From Duganella margarita (GTDB taxonomy: Bacteria; Pseudomonadota; Gammaproteobacteria; Burkholderiales; Burkholderiaceae_D): a stretch of 48,151 bases of DNA. The translations under genes were made by a program, and so were the position numbers. Below, piece after piece: positions 1 through 7,515 of this stretch. The stretch's first letter is position 1, and each line of letters begins with the position of its first letter. A model generated the notes under the pieces. The model was not told the DNA's origin. It ran no database searches and saw only the letters and a program-made list of their open reading frames with translations. The DNA is taken from contig NZ_WWCS01000028.1 in assembly GCF_009857535.1 (NCBI RefSeq), positions 1-48,151 on the forward strand. Direction: 5' to 3'.

Positions 1-117
1 GTCATCGGCGCCGTCATGCATAAGCTGGCGCATTTCATTTACGGCGTCATCAAAACAAACAAGCCCTTTGACCCCAATTACCTGGCGAAAGGGCTTGCTA
101 TTCAAGACGGTATCTGA
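1..117 (+). CDS. IS110/IS1111-family transposase, C-terminal end (partial)
   Basis: An open frame runs in from the left edge of the window and stops with TGA at 115-117, giving 38 residues. It contains HFIYGVIK and KPFDPNY, which resemble the C-terminal tail of IS110/IS1111-type DEDD transposases (known pattern: LxHxIYGVLKsgkPFDPN). The catalytic domains lie outside the window. The stop is about 10 bp from the stop codon of the convergent chemotaxis receptor gene, so the insertion boundary is close to that gene's end. The identification rests on a short segment and was not searched. Whether the element is complete cannot be seen here. Confidence 0.7.
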   Translation, partial: VIGAVMHKLAHFIYGVIKTNKPFDPNYLAKGLAIQDGI

Positions 118-127
118 CCCCGGATTG
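1..127 (+). mobile_element. Right end of an IS110-like insertion sequence
   Basis: The transposase tail at 1-117 is followed by the stop-proximal sequence GGTATCTGACCCC at 110-122, where elements of this type commonly end a short distance past the transposase stop. The exact terminus is not defined by an obvious inverted repeat or target duplication within the visible part. The right boundary is therefore an estimate set by the neighbouring gene. Confidence 0.5.
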
Positions 128-1666
128 TTAACGCAGTTTGAAGACGGCGACGATGGCCGTCAGCGCGTCGGCCTGGTCGTGCAGCGAGGCGGCGGCGGCG
201 GCGGCTTCTTCCACCAGCGCGGCGTTTTGCTGCGTGACCTGATCCATCTGGCCGATCGCCTGATTGACCTGCTCGATGCCGCTGCTCTGCTCCAGCGTGG
301 CCGAGGTGATTTCGCCCATGATGTCGGTCACGCGCTGAATGCTGTCGACCACGTCGGTCATGGTGCTGCCGGCCTGCGACACCAGCATGCTGCCGGCATC
401 CACTTTGTCCAGCGAATCGTCGATCAGCGTCTTGATTTCCTTGGCCGCCGCCGCACTGCGCTGCGCCAGGTTGCGCACTTCGGACGCCACCACCGCGAAG
501 CCACGGCCCTGCTCGCCCGCGCGGGCCGCTTCCACCGCCGCGTTCAAGGCCAGAATATTGGTCTGGAAGGCAATGCCATCGATCACGCTGATGATGTCGG
601 CGATCTTGCGCGAGGAACCGTTGATCGCATCCATAGTGCTGACCACTTGCGCCACCACGCCGCCGCCGCGCTGCGCCACTTCCGACGCTTTCACCGCCAA
701 CTGGTTGGCCTGGCGCGCGTTGTCGGCATTCTGCTTGACGGTCGCAGTCAGTTCTTCCATCGACGAGGCGGTCTCCTCCAGGCTGGAGGCCTGCTCTTCG
801 GTACGGCCCGACAAGTCCAGGTTGCCGGCGGCGATCTGGTTGGAGGCGGTCGAGATGCTCTCGGTGCCGTTGCGCACTTCGGTGACGATGCTGATCAGGC
901 CATCATTCATCTTCTGCAACGATTGCAGCAGGCGGCCGGTTTCGTCGGTACTGTTGACTTCAATGTGCGAGGTCAGGTCGCGGTGCGCCACTGCCTCGGC
1001 GATCTCGACCGCCTGGCCCAGCGGCACGGTGATGCCGCGCGTCAAACGCCAGGCGCAGAAAACCCCCAGCGCCAGCACCACCAGCCCGAAGATGGCCATG
1101 AAGGTGCGGTTGGTTTCATACAGCGCCTCGATCCGCTCCGCCTCGCCGTCCATGCTCTTGCGCTGATGTTCCAGCAAACCGCCCAGCGAACCCAGATAGG
1201 CTTTGCCGTAAGGGGTGAAACGCTGTTCCAGCTCTTCCGCCGCCTCGTCCAGCTTGCCGTCCTTTTTCAGCGCCACGATCTTGTCGCGCGAGGCCACGTA
1301 CAGCTTGCGGTTGGCCTGCATGTCCTTGTACATCGCCTTTTCGTCGTCGCCTTCCAGCAGCGGCTCGACCTTTTGCTGAAGGCCGTTGATCTCGGCAGTG
1401 GACAGCTTGGTGTCCTCCGCGAAGAACGGGCCCAGCGACGGGTCCGTACTCTTCGAGATGGCCGACGTGCGGCGCACGCTGGTGTGGATCAAACGATACC
1501 AGTCGCTGATCATGCGCTCTTTTGCCAGCGGCTGCTGCATCATGTCGCGCGTGGCCGAAGCCACCGAATGCATATGACGGATGCCGATCAAGGTCATCAG
1601 GATCATCATTGCCAATACCAAGCCAAAGCCTGCGGCCAGGCGCGTGCCGATTTTGAAATTATTCAT
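128..1666 (-). CDS. Methyl-accepting chemotaxis protein
   Basis: This is a transmembrane chemoreceptor of 512 residues that signals to CheA/CheW. A first membrane segment lies at about 10-30. It is followed by a mainly helical periplasmic sensor resembling a four-helix bundle (about 35-185), a second membrane helix (about 188-208), a HAMP linker and a long cytoplasmic signalling coiled coil. The hairpin tip contains IAFQTNILALNAAVEAARAG, the hallmark of the family. Methylation-type helices appear around EEQASSLEETASSMEEL and near the C-terminus. The protein ends in AVFKLR without a CheR-docking NWETF-like pentapeptide. The ligand cannot be inferred. The gene is transcribed away from the hypothetical gene at 1804 and stops 10 bp from the IS110-like element, so a slightly shortened tail is possible. 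Confidence 0.95.
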   Translation of the reverse strand: MNNFKIGTRLAAGFGLVLAMMILMTLIGIRHMHSVASATRDMMQQPLAKERMISDWYRLIHTSVRRTSAISKSTDPSLGPFFAEDTKLSTAEINGLQQKVEPLLEGDDEKAMYKDMQANRKLYVASRDKIVALKKDGKLDEAAEELEQRFTPYGKAYLGSLGGLLEHQRKSMDGEAERIEALYETNRTFMAIFGLVVLALGVFCAWRLTRGITVPLGQAVEIAEAVAHRDLTSHIEVNSTDETGRLLQSLQKMNDGLISIVTEVRNGTESISTASNQIAAGNLDLSGRTEEQASSLEETASSMEELTATVKQNADNARQANQLAVKASEVAQRGGGVVAQVVSTMDAINGSSRKIADIISVIDGIAFQTNILALNAAVEAARAGEQGRGFAVVASEVRNLAQRSAAAAKEIKTLIDDSLDKVDAGSMLVSQAGSTMTDVVDSIQRVTDIMGEITSATLEQSSGIEQVNQAIGQMDQVTQQNAALVEEAAAAAASLHDQADALTAIVAVFKLR

Positions 1667-1745
1667 GGTTACCGTGCCGTAATGGCAATGTTGAAATGCA
1701 AAGAAGATTGCTACTATTGAAACAACGATTCAGGCAACAGAAAAT

Positions 1746-1772
1746 GGATTGCCCTGAAGAATCAATAGTTTA
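1746..1772 (-). promoter_or_regulatory. Possible sigma-28 (FliA) promoter of the chemoreceptor gene
   Basis: On the minus strand TAAACTAT (1772-1765) is followed after exactly 11 bp by GGCAATCC (1753-1746). The known FliA consensus is TAAAGTTT-N11-GCCGATAA. The spacing and the TAAA core fit, but the -10 half is poor. Chemoreceptor genes are often FliA-dependent. This is a weak candidate only. Confidence 0.25.
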
Positions 1773-1803
1773 GCACGGCAATTATTTTAATGCTCAGGTT
1801 TGA

Positions 1804-2292
1804 CTAAGCGGTGAGGTGCAGCGTGCTGACGATGCCCATGTCGAACGAACTGGAGATGACGGTGCCCGCCAGATTGGGATTGGTTTTGAGCAGGTCCGCC
1901 CAGTTGGCGGAGGCTTGATCGGACAGGCCGTCGCTGGCCGTGCCGCTGCCGGTGTAGACGCCGGCGCCGGTGGAGCTGGTGGCCAGCGTCGACACGATGC
2001 CCTGATCTTGCGCGAACTGCGCGCTGTTGGAGGTGTCGACCTTGCTGCCGTCGACCGGCACGCTGACCGCTTCTTCCTGCGTGCCCGCCTGCGTCAGGCT
2101 GCTCAGCAACCCGCTGGCCGAATACACTGTCGCGCCAGTCGAGCCGCCCAGCGACGCCACCACCGCCGACTGCGCCGACAAGCTGACCGCCTGCGACGAC
2201 AAGGCCGCAGCCGCGGTCGAATTCTGGCCGACCGTCGGCACATACGGCTGATAAGCCGCATTGGAGGTGACGGTGGTGAGAGCGAGGGTCAT
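1804..2292 (-). CDS. Hypothetical Ser/Ala/Thr-rich protein
   Basis: I do not recognise this 162-residue protein. I chose the ATG at 2292, giving MTLALTTVTSNAAYQPYVPT. The longer frame begins with TTG and would run through the terminator of the upstream gene. The product is rich in Ser, Ala, Thr and Gly, has no signal peptide or membrane segment, and contains the motif GIVSTL twice, once in the middle (QGIVSTLATSS) and once at the very end (MGIVSTLHLTA). The low-complexity composition resembles surface or flagellin-like linkers, but no domain is visible. No good Shine-Dalgarno sequence is seen before the start. It is transcribed on its own, upstream of and in the same direction as the chemoreceptor gene. 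Confidence 0.6.
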   Translation of the reverse strand: MTLALTTVTSNAAYQPYVPTVGQNSTAAAALSSQAVSLSAQSAVVASLGGSTGATVYSASGLLSSLTQAGTQEEAVSVPVDGSKVDTSNSAQFAQDQGIVSTLATSSTGAGVYTGSGTASDGLSDQASANWADLLKTNPNLAGTVISSSFDMGIVSTLHLTA

Positions 2293-2333
2293 GATGGGAT
2301 CAATATAGTGGCTTGTGCGGCCGCGCGCAAGCG

Positions 2334-2368
2334 TTAAAAAGCCGGCGCGCCTGACGGCGTCCGGCTTT
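2334..2368 (-). terminator. Rho-independent terminator of the coiled-coil protein gene
   Basis: AAAGCCGG (2338-2345) pairs with CCGGCTTT (2361-2368), and an inner CGCC/GGCG stem closes on the loop TGAC. Read on the minus strand, the hairpin ends in a run of five T. It lies just after the stop of the gene at 2383-2865. Confidence 0.75.
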
Positions 2369-2382
2369 GGTCCCAATGACAA

Positions 2383-2865
2383 TCAGAGTTTGTTGGCGTC
2401 GTGATCACGCTTGGCGGTGTCGAGGCGGCGGTCGACCTTGTCCTCCTGACGCGCCACCTGGGTCGCGTGCTTGTCGACGGCGTGATGGGCGATCACTTTC
2501 TGGTCATGGCGGATTTCCTGCTTTTGCTGCTTGATGGCCACCTGCTCGTTGCGGCGCGCCTGGTCCAGCTGCGCGGCGCCGGCCAGATTGCCCTGCTTCA
2601 GCTCCTGGTGCTCGGCGTGCGCCAGCGCCTTGCTTTCCTGCTTCTCGGCATGCAGCTGCTGCTTGCCGGCGGCCACTTCATCCTTCTTCACCGCGATCAC
2701 GGCGTTGTCGTGTTTGATCTCGCGGGTGTCCTGATGAATTTGTTTGGTGTCCTGGCGGATCTGCGCATTGTCGTGCTGGACCTGGGCCACAGGCGTCTGC
2801 GCGAAGGCGGCTGCGCTGATCATCGAAAACAGGCCGGCGGTGATCATCAGGGTGTTGGTTTTCAT
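2383..2865 (-). CDS. Exported charged coiled-coil protein of unknown function
   Basis: A 160-residue protein with a clear Sec signal peptide: MKTN, a hydrophobic stretch, and AAAFAQ with likely cleavage near residue 22. The mature part is almost entirely polar and helical. It shows a seven-residue rhythm of the form I-x-x-D-x-x-x (IRQDTKQ, IHQDTRE, IKHDNAV) and many His, Gln, Lys and Asp residues. A periplasmic coiled coil is the best description, and metal or polyanion binding through His/Asp is possible but not shown. It is a single-gene unit, with its own terminator downstream and the topB terminator lying between it and topB. I know similar His/Gln/Asp-rich exported proteins from Oxalobacteraceae only as hypotheticals. 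Confidence 0.75.
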   Translation of the reverse strand: MKTNTLMITAGLFSMISAAAFAQTPVAQVQHDNAQIRQDTKQIHQDTREIKHDNAVIAVKKDEVAAGKQQLHAEKQESKALAHAEHQELKQGNLAGAAQLDQARRNEQVAIKQQKQEIRHDQKVIAHHAVDKHATQVARQEDKVDRRLDTAKRDHDANKL

Positions 2866-2998
2866 GGCGTGATTCCTTTACTGTGGGTTGGCAGACCGCT
2901 GTTGATCAGCGTTCTTGTACCTTCAACGCGCCCGCCTCAGCCGAAGACGACCACACTTCAGTAAGAAAAGTTACCAGTTGTATCGAGTCTCACGCCAT

Positions 2999-3030
2999 AA
3001 AAAAACGGGACACTTGCGTGTCCCGTTCTG
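2999..3030 (-). terminator. Strong intrinsic terminator after topB
   Basis: A perfect 10-bp stem, AACGGGACAC (3004-3013) with GTGTCCCGTT (3018-3027), encloses the loop TTGC. Seven consecutive A at 2999-3005 give the U tract for the minus-strand topB transcript. The other side has TGTTTT, so it may also work in the opposite direction. Confidence 0.9.
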
Positions 3031-3032
3031 TT

Positions 3033-5693
3033 TTACTCCGCAGTTGCAGCGACTTTTTTAGGCGCTGCTTTTTTTGCGGCTGGTTTCTTCGCCGCCGGCT
3101 TCTTGACTGCCGCAGCCTTCTTGACCGCCGCCGCCTTTTTCACCGGCGCTTTTTTCTCTTCCGCCGCACCGTCTTCGGCCGCAGCCGCAGCCGCCTTGCC
3201 TTTAGCCGGCGCTTTCGCCTTGCGCTCTTCGAACTCGAAGCTGATCTTGCCGTCTTTGCCCTTTACCAGGAAGGCCTTGAACGGACGACGCGTGCGCTGC
3301 GAGACAAACCCCGGCAGCAGGTCGGTCTTGCCGTCGTTGAGCAACTTGGCCATCTGTTCCGGCAGGATTTCCTGCTGCAGAATGATGCGGCCGCTGCGGA
3401 AATCGCACGCCTTCGGCTTGGCGACGGTAGCTTCGCACACATAGGCCAGGCCCATCTCGTACACGTTGCCGTTGCACTTGGGGCACGGGCCCAGTGGCGT
3501 CTGGCCGGTGAAGTCGACCGGTTCCGCATCTTCCGAATCGTCGTTCTGGCCGAAGTCGAACTCCAGCTTGTAGTTCTTGATGTCCTCGTCCTTGACGATG
3601 CGCAGGATGGCGGCGAACGGACGGCCCATCTTCGAGCGGAAACCTTGCAGCGGGCCGATGGTGCGGTCGCGCAGCAGCTGTTCCACTTCGGCGATTTCAA
3701 ACTGGCGGCCGCCCGGCGTTTTGCTCATCGAGAATTCGCAATGGGTGCAGGCGAAGCGGCGATAGTTTTCCTTGACCACGTGCGCGCAGTTCGGGCACGG
3801 CGCGGTCAGCGTGGCGTAGTCGCCCGGGATCGTGTCGTTGTTGTATTCCTTGGCGCGCTTGACGATCACCTGCGTCATCTGGGCGATCTCGCGCATGAAT
3901 TCTTCGCGCGAGATCTTGCCCTTCTCCATCTGCGACAGCTTGTATTCCCACTCGCCGGTCAGCTCCGGCGCGGTCAGCTCGTTGACGCCCAGGCCACGCA
4001 GCAGCGTCATCAGCTGAAATGCCTTGGCGGTCGGCATCAGCTCGCGGCCTTCGCGCAGCAGATACTTCTCGGAGAGCAGACCTTCAATGGTAGCGGCGCG
4101 CGTGGCTGGCGTGCCCAAGCCCTTGCCGGCCATCGCATCGCGCAACTCGTCGTCCTCCACCAGCTTGCCGGCGCCTTCCATGGCGGACAGCAGCGTCGCC
4201 TCGGTGTAGCGTGCCGGCGGCTTGGTGACCAGGCCGTTGGCGTCGACCTTGTCGGTCAACACCTTCTCGCCCTTGGCCACCGCCACCAGCGTCTTGTTGT
4301 TGGGAGCGTCCTTGTCGCCGTCGTCGGCTTCCTTGCCGTAGATCGCCAGCCAGCCCGGATTGGTCATGACCTTGCCTTCAGTTTTGAAGGTGTGGCCCGA
4401 CACTTCGGTAAAGCGGGTGGTGACCTGGAACTCGGCGGCCGGGAAGAACACCGCCATGAAGCGGCGCGTCACCAGGTCGTACAGTTTCTGTTCCGGCTCG
4501 GACAAATTCTTCGGCGCGATGGTGGTCGGGATGATCGCAAAGTGATCCGAGATCTTGGTGTTGTCGAAGATGCGCTTGTTCGGCTTGACCCAGCCCTTGT
4601 CCAGGATCTGCTTGGCGAACTGGTGGTAGTTGTTGTTATCCTTGACCGAGTCCAGCGTCTGCTTGACGGTGTCCAGATAATCTTCCGGCAGGTGGCGCGA
4701 ATCGGTACGCGGGTAGGTCAGCACCTTGTGCTTTTCGTACAGCGCCTGGGCCAGGCCCAGCGTGTTCTTGGCCGAGAAGCCAAAACGCGAGTTGGCCTCA
4801 CGCTGCAGGCTGGTCAGGTCGAACAGGCCCGGCGCCATCGAGGTGGTCGGCTTGGATTCTTCGGTGACGTTGCCCTGCTTGCCGCGCACGGCAACCGCGA
4901 TGGAGTCGGCCGCAGCCTTGCTCCACAGGCGCTCGGCGCGCTTTTCCGGATCGTTCTCGTCCTTCTTGAACTTGGTGTCCAGCCAGCGGCCTTCGTAGAC
5001 GCCGGCGGCGCAGACGAATTCCGCGCGCACTTCCCAGAAGTCGCGCGAGACGAATTTCTTGATCTTTTCTTCGCGCTCGACCACGATCGACAAGGTCGGC
5101 GTCTGCACGCGGCCGACGGTGGTCAGGTAGAAGCCGCCCTCTTTCGAGTTGAACGCGGTCATGGCGCGGGTGCCGTTGATGCCGATCAGCCAGTCCGCTT
5201 CCGAACGGCAGCGGGCGGCGTCGGCCAGCGGCAGCATCTCTTCGTCGCTGCGCAGATGGGTGAAGCCGTCGCGGATCGCGCCCGGCGTCATCGATTGCAG
5301 CCACAGCCGCTTGACCGGCTGCTTGGCCTTGGCGTTCTGCGCGATCAGGCGGAAGATCAGTTCACCTTCGCGGCCCGCGTCACATGCGTTGATCAGGGTG
5401 GTGACGTCTTTGCGCTTGATCAGCTTGTTCAGCACCTTGAGGCGCGCCTCGGTCTTGGCGATCGGGTTCAGCGCGAAATACGGCGGAATCATCGGCAGAT
5501 GGGCGAAGCTCCACTTGCCGCGCTTGACGTCGTGTTCTTCCGGGACGGCAATTTCCAGCAGGTGACCGACGGCGGAGGACAACACGTACTCGTCGGATTC
5601 AAAGTACTCATCGTGCTTGGTGAAGCCGCCCAGCGTCTTCGCGATGTCATTCGCGACAGACGGTTTCTCGGCGATGATGAGGGTTTTGCTCAT
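3033..5693 (-). CDS. topB: DNA topoisomerase III
   Basis: Type IA topoisomerase that decatenates DNA by cleaving and rejoining one strand. The 886 residues include an N-terminal Toprim domain (IIAEKPSVANDIAK at 6-19, DAGREGE at 105-111) and the active-site segment LTYPRTDSRHLP with catalytic Tyr at about residue 327. C-terminal Cys-containing zinc-ribbon-like segments follow (CPNC...CTHC and CPKC...C). The last 60 residues are an unusually basic Lys/Ala/Pro tail (repeated KKAA, KKPAAKK) that resembles histone H1-like DNA-binding tails and probably adds nonspecific DNA affinity. The start ATG at 5693 begins the conserved MSKTLIIAEKPSVA. It lies downstream of smg in the same direction with a 187-bp gap, so it probably has its own promoter. 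Confidence 0.97.
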   Translation of the reverse strand: MSKTLIIAEKPSVANDIAKTLGGFTKHDEYFESDEYVLSSAVGHLLEIAVPEEHDVKRGKWSFAHLPMIPPYFALNPIAKTEARLKVLNKLIKRKDVTTLINACDAGREGELIFRLIAQNAKAKQPVKRLWLQSMTPGAIRDGFTHLRSDEEMLPLADAARCRSEADWLIGINGTRAMTAFNSKEGGFYLTTVGRVQTPTLSIVVEREEKIKKFVSRDFWEVRAEFVCAAGVYEGRWLDTKFKKDENDPEKRAERLWSKAAADSIAVAVRGKQGNVTEESKPTTSMAPGLFDLTSLQREANSRFGFSAKNTLGLAQALYEKHKVLTYPRTDSRHLPEDYLDTVKQTLDSVKDNNNYHQFAKQILDKGWVKPNKRIFDNTKISDHFAIIPTTIAPKNLSEPEQKLYDLVTRRFMAVFFPAAEFQVTTRFTEVSGHTFKTEGKVMTNPGWLAIYGKEADDGDKDAPNNKTLVAVAKGEKVLTDKVDANGLVTKPPARYTEATLLSAMEGAGKLVEDDELRDAMAGKGLGTPATRAATIEGLLSEKYLLREGRELMPTAKAFQLMTLLRGLGVNELTAPELTGEWEYKLSQMEKGKISREEFMREIAQMTQVIVKRAKEYNNDTIPGDYATLTAPCPNCAHVVKENYRRFACTHCEFSMSKTPGGRQFEIAEVEQLLRDRTIGPLQGFRSKMGRPFAAILRIVKDEDIKNYKLEFDFGQNDDSEDAEPVDFTGQTPLGPCPKCNGNVYEMGLAYVCEATVAKPKACDFRSGRIILQQEILPEQMAKLLNDGKTDLLPGFVSQRTRRPFKAFLVKGKDGKISFEFEERKAKAPAKGKAAAAAAEDGAAEEKKAPVKKAAAVKKAAAVKKPAAKKPAAKKAAPKKVAATAE

Positions 5694-5880
5694 ATTTAGT
5701 ATCTCGTTTGTAACACTTGAGGGGAGGACAGATGCGCATCATACATGGATCGCGCAGCAATCTGCACGTTTGCGTCACAGTCTTATCAAAGCGCAAATAA
5801 TAAGCGGATTGCCGTACGCACCGCAAGCATGCCGCGTCGACGCGGCCAATTGTTGCACGAAAGTATTTATTTGAGGGGAA

Positions 5881-6345
5881 TTAATGCAGCAGGCGCGGGG
5901 CCTGGTCTTCGTCCGAGCCGAACAGGTCGTCGAACATCAGCGCGTCCGGTTCCTTGCCCTGGCTCCACAGCAGCATCAGCACGATGACCTTGAGCTTGCC
6001 CAGCGAGACCGGCATCTCTTCCAGCGCGAGGGCGCGCTCGATGACGATTTCGCGTTGCAGCGGTGACAACACCTTGGCCGATTCGAGGAACTGGATGAAG
6101 CCGATGGCGGCGCCGCCCAGCGCGTCCTGCTCTTCTTCGACGTAGAACCGGGTGCCGGTGGAGGCGGCCGTGAGCGCCTGCTCGACGCCGGCGATGGCGT
6201 TGAGGTCGGTCAGCCACACCAGCGCCTCGGAAATTTCGACGTCATCGAAACCGACGGCCGACAGCTTCTTGGCCAATGCGGCCGGCTCCGGGCACGCATC
6301 GGGCCGGTAATAAGTTTCGTAGAGATAAACAAGGACGTCGAACAT
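5881..6345 (-). CDS. smg: Smg family protein (DUF494)
   Basis: A small acidic cytoplasmic protein of 154 residues that opens with MFDVLVYLYETYY, the signature start of the Smg/DUF494 family. The C-terminal half carries LEEMPVSLGKLKVIVLMLLWSQ written here in two parts: LEEMPVSLGKLK and VIVLMLLW. Its biochemical role is not established. Across beta- and gammaproteobacteria it sits next to dprA and a topoisomerase gene, as it does here. It lies 43 bp downstream of dprA in the same direction, which fits a LysM-dprA-smg transcription unit. Confidence 0.93.
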   Translation of the reverse strand: MFDVLVYLYETYYRPDACPEPAALAKKLSAVGFDDVEISEALVWLTDLNAIAGVEQALTAASTGTRFYVEEEQDALGGAAIGFIQFLESAKVLSPLQREIVIERALALEEMPVSLGKLKVIVLMLLWSQGKEPDALMFDDLFGSDEDQAPRLLH

Positions 6346-6388
6346 GGCTCTACTCTATCAGTTAACACGAATCGGAGACAAGTGCTGT

Positions 6389-7507
6389 TCAGCCACGCAG
6401 CCGTTGAAACATGCCGCCCGGCAAGCGTTCCAGCAGCCCGGCCAGTTCCAGCGCCAGCAACTGTCCCTGCAATTCGCCGGCCGGCTGGCCCAGGTGGACC
6501 GCCAGCACGTCGGCCTGGACCGGGTCGTCGCCCATCGCCAGCAGCACGCGGTCGACGAAACTGTCGTCCAGCGCCGGGCGGGCGCCGGCCTCGCCGTCGG
6601 CCAGCATCTGCATCGCCTGCAACACATCGGCGGCGCTTTCCACCAGCCTGGCGCCCTCGCGGATCAACTGGTGGCAGCCCTTGGACAGGGTGGCGTGAAT
6701 CGAACCGGGCACCGCATACACATCGCGGCCCTGGTCGATCGCCAGCCCGGCGGTGATCAGCGAGCCGGACCTGGCGGCCGCCTCCACCACCAGCACCCCG
6801 CGCGCCAGCCCGCTGATGATGCGGTTGCGGCGCGGGAAGCTGTCGCGCGACGGCGGCGTGCCCAGCGCATATTCGCTGACGAGACAACCCTCCTCGGCAA
6901 TGCGCCGCGCCAGCGCACCGTTGCGGGCCGGATAGATGCGGTCGGCGCCGGTGCCGAGCACGGCGATGGTGCTGCCGGGGCCGTTCAAGCCGCCGACGTG
7001 GGCCGCCGCATCGATGCCGAGCGCCAGGCCGGAGACGATGGTCAGGCCGGCCTCGGACAGCGCCTGCGCCATGTGCTCGGCGTTCAGCAGCCCCTGGCGG
7101 CTGGCGTTGCGCGAGCCCACCACCGCCACCGAGCGCTGCGGCAGCAACTCGACGCGGCCCTTGACGAACAGCAGCAGCGGCGCACCGACAATATTGCGCA
7201 GGTACTCGGGATAGGCGGGATGGTCGAACGGCAGCAGATAGTTGCCCGGCTGCGCCTGCCACGCCAGCATGGCGTCCACCTGGGCCCCCAGATCGGCCGG
7301 CGGCGACGCCAGCAAGGCATCGGCCTGGCGTGGCTTGACGATCTCCAGCAGCCTGGCGCGGCTGGCGGCGAAGATGGCGGCCGGCGTCTCGAAGTATTCC
7401 AGCAGGCTGTGCGCGGTCAGCAGGCCGACGCCGTCGGTCTGTTGCAGACGCAGCCAGCCGGCCAGCGCTGGCGGCGTCGTTTCGGCAGGGGAATCCGTGG
7501 CTTGCAC
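6389..7507 (-). CDS. dprA: DNA-processing protein DprA
   Basis: Loads RecA onto incoming single-stranded DNA during natural transformation. The 372-residue product has an N-terminal SAM/HhH-like region (GWLRLQQTDGVG), a Rossmann-type core with SVAVVGSRNASRQG and the Smf family block FPRRNRIISGLARGVLVVEA. A C-terminal winged-helix (DML1-like) domain follows (VLLAMGDDPVQADVLAVHLG). The start assigned is a GTG at 7507. GGAG lies about 12 bases upstream, so the start is not firmly fixed. The stop of the LysM gene is 8 bp upstream, indicating co-transcription. The com pilus and uptake genes are not in the window. Confidence 0.95.
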   Translation of the reverse strand: MQATDSPAETTPPALAGWLRLQQTDGVGLLTAHSLLEYFETPAAIFAASRARLLEIVKPRQADALLASPPADLGAQVDAMLAWQAQPGNYLLPFDHPAYPEYLRNIVGAPLLLFVKGRVELLPQRSVAVVGSRNASRQGLLNAEHMAQALSEAGLTIVSGLALGIDAAAHVGGLNGPGSTIAVLGTGADRIYPARNGALARRIAEEGCLVSEYALGTPPSRDSFPRRNRIISGLARGVLVVEAAARSGSLITAGLAIDQGRDVYAVPGSIHATLSKGCHQLIREGARLVESAADVLQAMQMLADGEAGARPALDDSFVDRVLLAMGDDPVQADVLAVHLGQPAGELQGQLLALELAGLLERLPGGMFQRLRG

Positions 7508-7515
7508 GGCGCAGC

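Noticed and set aside
2883..5699. Open frame of 938 codons on the plus strand opposite topB
   Set aside because: An antisense shadow. The minus strand encodes complete topoisomerase III, and the translation shows only Leu/Arg/His-rich low-quality sequence.
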